35,582 nucleotides of DNA, from assembly GCA_902805675.1 (NCBI GenBank), contig CADCTA010000063.1, positions 1 through 35,582 of the forward strand. The letters run 5' to 3'. The translations under genes were made by a program, and so were the position numbers. Numbering within the stretch: the first letter of the stretch is position 1; the number at the start of each line of letters is the position of its first letter. The notes under the pieces were generated by a model that made no database searches, was not told the origin of the DNA, and saw nothing but the letters and a program-made list of their open reading frames with translations. Source of the DNA: an uncultured Chthoniobacterales bacterium. GTDB lineage: Bacteria; Verrucomicrobiota; Verrucomicrobiia; Chthoniobacterales; UBA10450. Positions 33,176 to 35,582 of the stretch are shown here, one piece after another.

Positions 33176-35305
33176 CTACCGGCTCTCGTTCGAAGGCCCA
33201 CCGATAGCCTTCTTCTCGGCGCCGATGCCGAGGCCCTTCAGGAACGGCTCGATCGAGCGTTTCCGACCAAGGAACTTCTCGATCGAGGCATCGACATCGC
33301 GCGCGTCGCCGACCGCGTAGACTTCATTGCGCAGCCGCATGCCTGCTTGTTTATCGAGGAAGCCTTCCTTGCTCTTCTCGAACACTGTCGCCATGTCGGC
33401 TGCGATTGCGTCGGCCCACGCATAGCCGTAATAGCCGGCGTCATAGCCGGAGAGATGCCCCATGTAGGCTGCGAACGCTGTGTCGGGATCGAGCGGCAGG
33501 AAGATTCGTTCGGCGATCTCGTTCGAGACCTTCATCGCGTCATATGGCTGACCTTCCGGATGAACGTCGTGCAACGCGAGATCGGTCTCGGCCATGGCGA
33601 ACTGCCGCCGATATCGGGTGCCTTCGACCGCGATCTTCGCTTCCTTCATCTTCTCGATCAGCTCGAGCGGAATCTTCTTCGCGGCGTCGCGGTAATCAGC
33701 CGCGAACGTATCGAGCACCGGCTTTGTCCAGACCCAGTTCTGCAGCATTTGCGACGGCGCTTCGACGAAATCGCGCGGCACGTTGGTGCCCGCGAAACGG
33801 GAGTATTTCGCGCGCGTCAGGATCGAGTGCATGGCGTGACCAAACTCGTGGAAGAGCGTCTCGACATCGCTGTGCGGCAGCAGTGATGGCTTGCCGTCGG
33901 CCGGCGGCGGAAAATTGCAGATCAGCGCCACCGTTGGGCGTTGGTATTTCCCATCCGGCAGCGCTTTGCCGCCGATGATGTCGAATTGCGCGAAGTGGTT
34001 GTACTTTCCTTCGCGCGGAAACATGTCGAGGTAGAACATCCCCATCGGCTCGCCCGTGGCGGCGTCGGAGACGTAGTAGAGTTGGAGGTCGTCCGTCCAT
34101 TTCTGCGGCGCGGCGACCTGCTCGAACTTCAGGCCGAAGATGCGCTGGTAGATGTTGAACATCCCCTCGAGCGTCTGCTGATACGGGAAGTAGACGCGCA
34201 GCGCTTCGACATCGACGTCGTAGCCCTTCTTCTTGACCTCGTTCGAGAAATGCCGCCAATCCCAGCGGTAGATCTTCGCGTTCGGATCGCCGGTGGCCGC
34301 GGCTTTCAGCTTCTGCATCTCCGCAACCTCGGCGTCGAACTTCGGCTCCGTGCCGGTGACCATGTCGGCGATGAACTTGCGCGCGCCCGCGCCGGTCTTC
34401 GCCATCTTGATCTCGGTCTTGTAGTCGTTCCATGACTTGTAACCGAGGGCCAGCGCGATGCGGTTTCGCATCGCAAGGATCTCGTTCAGGAGCGGGATGT
34501 TCTTCTCGCGCGCGAGATTGAAGCGGACGTGATGGAGGCGCTTGCGCGTCTCTTCACGCGTGGCGGCTTGCATCACGCCCTGATATTGGAAAGTGACGTT
34601 CGCGAGGATCGTGTATTGGTCGTCGCCGGTCTTCACTCCTGGCGAGTTCAACAGGCTGTCCGGCACGCCCTCGAGCTCCGCTTTCGTGAAGACGACCGGC
34701 TCTTTCGCGGCCACGACGTTGCTGTCGAAATCAGTCGTGAGCTTCGTCAGCTCTTTGCGCATGCGCTCGACTTCCTGGCGCTTCTCCGGGGCGAGATCGA
34801 GGCCGGCGCGTTTGTAGTCGCGCATCGTGTCCTCGAACAACTTTGCGTCTTCGCCGCTCAGCTTCGGCTTCGTGCCCGCGAAGGATTTCACGGCTTTGTA
34901 AACATCCTCGCGGTAGTCGGTACCGACTGACCATTCCTGAAACTCCTTGAGCGCTCTCTCGCCCGCCTTACGCATCGCAGCGTCCTTGCTGGTCTCCTTG
35001 ATCAGCGACGCGATGTTCGCCGCCAGCCCGGCTTCGTAGCCGAGGTCGTCGAGCGCGACGATCGTGTTCTTGAAGGTGGCTTTGCCGGGCTCGAGCTTCC
35101 CGATGGCGTCCATGGCCGCGTTCGCCTTTGCGATCGCGTCGTTCACGCGCTGCTCGAGTTCGGCCGGCGTTTGCGGCCAGGTCGGCAGCGTCAGCGCGGA
35201 CTTGGCCTTGTCGGCTGCGGCGCGGAACTGATCGACCGATTTGAGTTCCTGCGCACCGGCGGAAAGCGAGACGCAGAGGAGGGAAACGAGAGCGAGGTGT
35301 CGCAT
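33176..35305 (-). CDS. Exported M3 family oligopeptidase
   Basis: The 709-aa precursor has a signal peptide (MRHLALVSLLCVSLSAGAQ). The zinc motif HEFGH is at 486-490, followed by FAGTNVPRDFVEAPSQMLQNW with the third ligand glutamate; HLSGYDAGYYGYAWAD is the M3 C-terminal signature with substrate-binding tyrosines. It resembles Dcp/thimet-type oligopeptidases that cut short peptides. ATG 35305 is preferred over ATG 35329 because the signal peptide begins there. It is divergent from the MarC-like gene (63 bp) and precedes the OppA-like gene. Confidence 0.92.
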   Translation of the reverse strand: MRHLALVSLLCVSLSAGAQELKSVDQFRAAADKAKSALTLPTWPQTPAELEQRVNDAIAKANAAMDAIGKLEPGKATFKNTIVALDDLGYEAGLAANIASLIKETSKDAAMRKAGERALKEFQEWSVGTDYREDVYKAVKSFAGTKPKLSGEDAKLFEDTMRDYKRAGLDLAPEKRQEVERMRKELTKLTTDFDSNVVAAKEPVVFTKAELEGVPDSLLNSPGVKTGDDQYTILANVTFQYQGVMQAATREETRKRLHHVRFNLAREKNIPLLNEILAMRNRIALALGYKSWNDYKTEIKMAKTGAGARKFIADMVTGTEPKFDAEVAEMQKLKAAATGDPNAKIYRWDWRHFSNEVKKKGYDVDVEALRVYFPYQQTLEGMFNIYQRIFGLKFEQVAAPQKWTDDLQLYYVSDAATGEPMGMFYLDMFPREGKYNHFAQFDIIGGKALPDGKYQRPTVALICNFPPPADGKPSLLPHSDVETLFHEFGHAMHSILTRAKYSRFAGTNVPRDFVEAPSQMLQNWVWTKPVLDTFAADYRDAAKKIPLELIEKMKEAKIAVEGTRYRRQFAMAETDLALHDVHPEGQPYDAMKVSNEIAERIFLPLDPDTAFAAYMGHLSGYDAGYYGYAWADAIAADMATVFEKSKEGFLDKQAGMRLRNEVYAVGDARDVDASIEKFLGRKRSIEPFLKGLGIGAEKKAIGGPSNESR

Positions 35306-35368
35306 GGGTGTTGCTGGGAGGGGAAACATTGTGTAGAAGCGCGGCACGGTAAAGGCCTGCCGTTCGCC

Positions 35369-35582
35369 ATGCGTGAGTTTGCCGAGAAGTTCGTCGTCGC
35401 GTTCATCCCGCTGTTTGTGGCGATTGATCCGATCGGGCTCGTCGCCTGTTTCATGGGACTGGCGCCGAATGCTTCCCGTGAACACCGGCAGCGCCAGGGA
35501 TTGCTCGCGATTCTCACCGGCTTCGGCGTCGCAATCGCGTTCATCTTTCTTGGCCGCGTCATCTTCAAGGCTCTCGGGATTA
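35369..35582 (+). CDS. MarC family membrane protein (5' part only)
   Basis: The open frame runs off the right edge after 71 codons. MREFAEKFVVAFIPLFVAIDPIG with a following GLVACFMGLAP is the N-terminal signature of MarC/YhgN proteins (F-V-DPIG), and two hydrophobic helices (about 8-30 and 46-66) are visible. MarC proteins are inner-membrane proteins of six helices whose role is not settled. The start is ATG 35369, divergent from the M3 peptidase. Confidence 0.82.
   Translation, partial: MREFAEKFVVAFIPLFVAIDPIGLVACFMGLAPNASREHRQRQGLLAILTGFGVAIAFIFLGRVIFKALGI

Overview
The window looks like chromosomal DNA of a high-GC Gram-negative bacterium, most likely a soil Verrucomicrobiota member (Chthoniobacterales-like). 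The taxonomic hint is inference. It rests on the C-terminal 'GN-I-ATR ... IGG-I-ITG ... VRAIGPS' modules of the S8/P-domain protease and their decayed copy, the DUF1573-rhodanese-MauE trio, the paired PilT ATPases with an unusual receiver protein, and the many signal-peptide and lipoprotein genes. No rRNA is present to confirm it.

Region 1 (1-1621) is the most unusual part: the distal end of an integron gene-cassette array. Three attC sites (two of exactly 129 bp, one of 195 bp) separate two complete cassettes and the tail of a third. Each complete cassette shows the expected signature: its first bases are a perfect 10-nt reverse complement of the R'' end of its own attC. Cassette 1 carries two overlapping genes (a Cdd1-type helix-hairpin-helix protein and a VOC/glyoxalase-fold protein). 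Cassette 2 carries one unrecognised secreted protein. No integrase lies in the window; it would be expected to the left, or the array may be an integrase-less cluster.

Region 2 (1649-6815, + strand) is housekeeping and catabolic: gluconokinase overlapping a VOC protein, a POT-family peptide transporter, an ASCH-domain protein, and a zinc alcohol dehydrogenase with a conserved downstream partner. Region 3 (6930-11911) holds a Tat-exported amidohydrolase flanked by two copies, in opposite orientation, of a ~105-bp structured repeat, then a translationally coupled pair (methylmalonate/malonate-semialdehyde dehydrogenase and class III aminotransferase) suited to beta-alanine or beta-aminoisobutyrate breakdown.

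Region 4 (12024-17961) has a large secreted S8/P-domain protease, an RmlD-type reductase, a frameshifted orphan module related to the protease C-terminus, and a tight DUF1573-rhodanese-MauE operon. Region 5 (18087-23235, - strand) has an 894-aa GH63/MGH1-like glycosidase, a mazEF-type toxin-antitoxin pair, guaA and a small lipoprotein. Region 6 (23447-25527) has aat followed by tRNA-Phe, an exported dienelactone-hydrolase-like enzyme and a GNAT acetyltransferase.

Region 7 (25715-29380, - strand) is a twitching-motility operon: a receiver protein with a degenerate histidine-kinase-like N-terminus, two PilT ATPases and a receiver-like protein lacking the phosphoacceptor. Region 8 (29708-35305, - strand) is a peptide-scavenging cluster: exported M3 oligopeptidase, OppA-like lipoprotein and exported M28 peptidase. 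A MarC-family gene starts at the right edge. Palindromic 'GTCATCC(C/T)GAG' repeats lie between genes at three places, and one supplies the start codon of the OppA-like gene.
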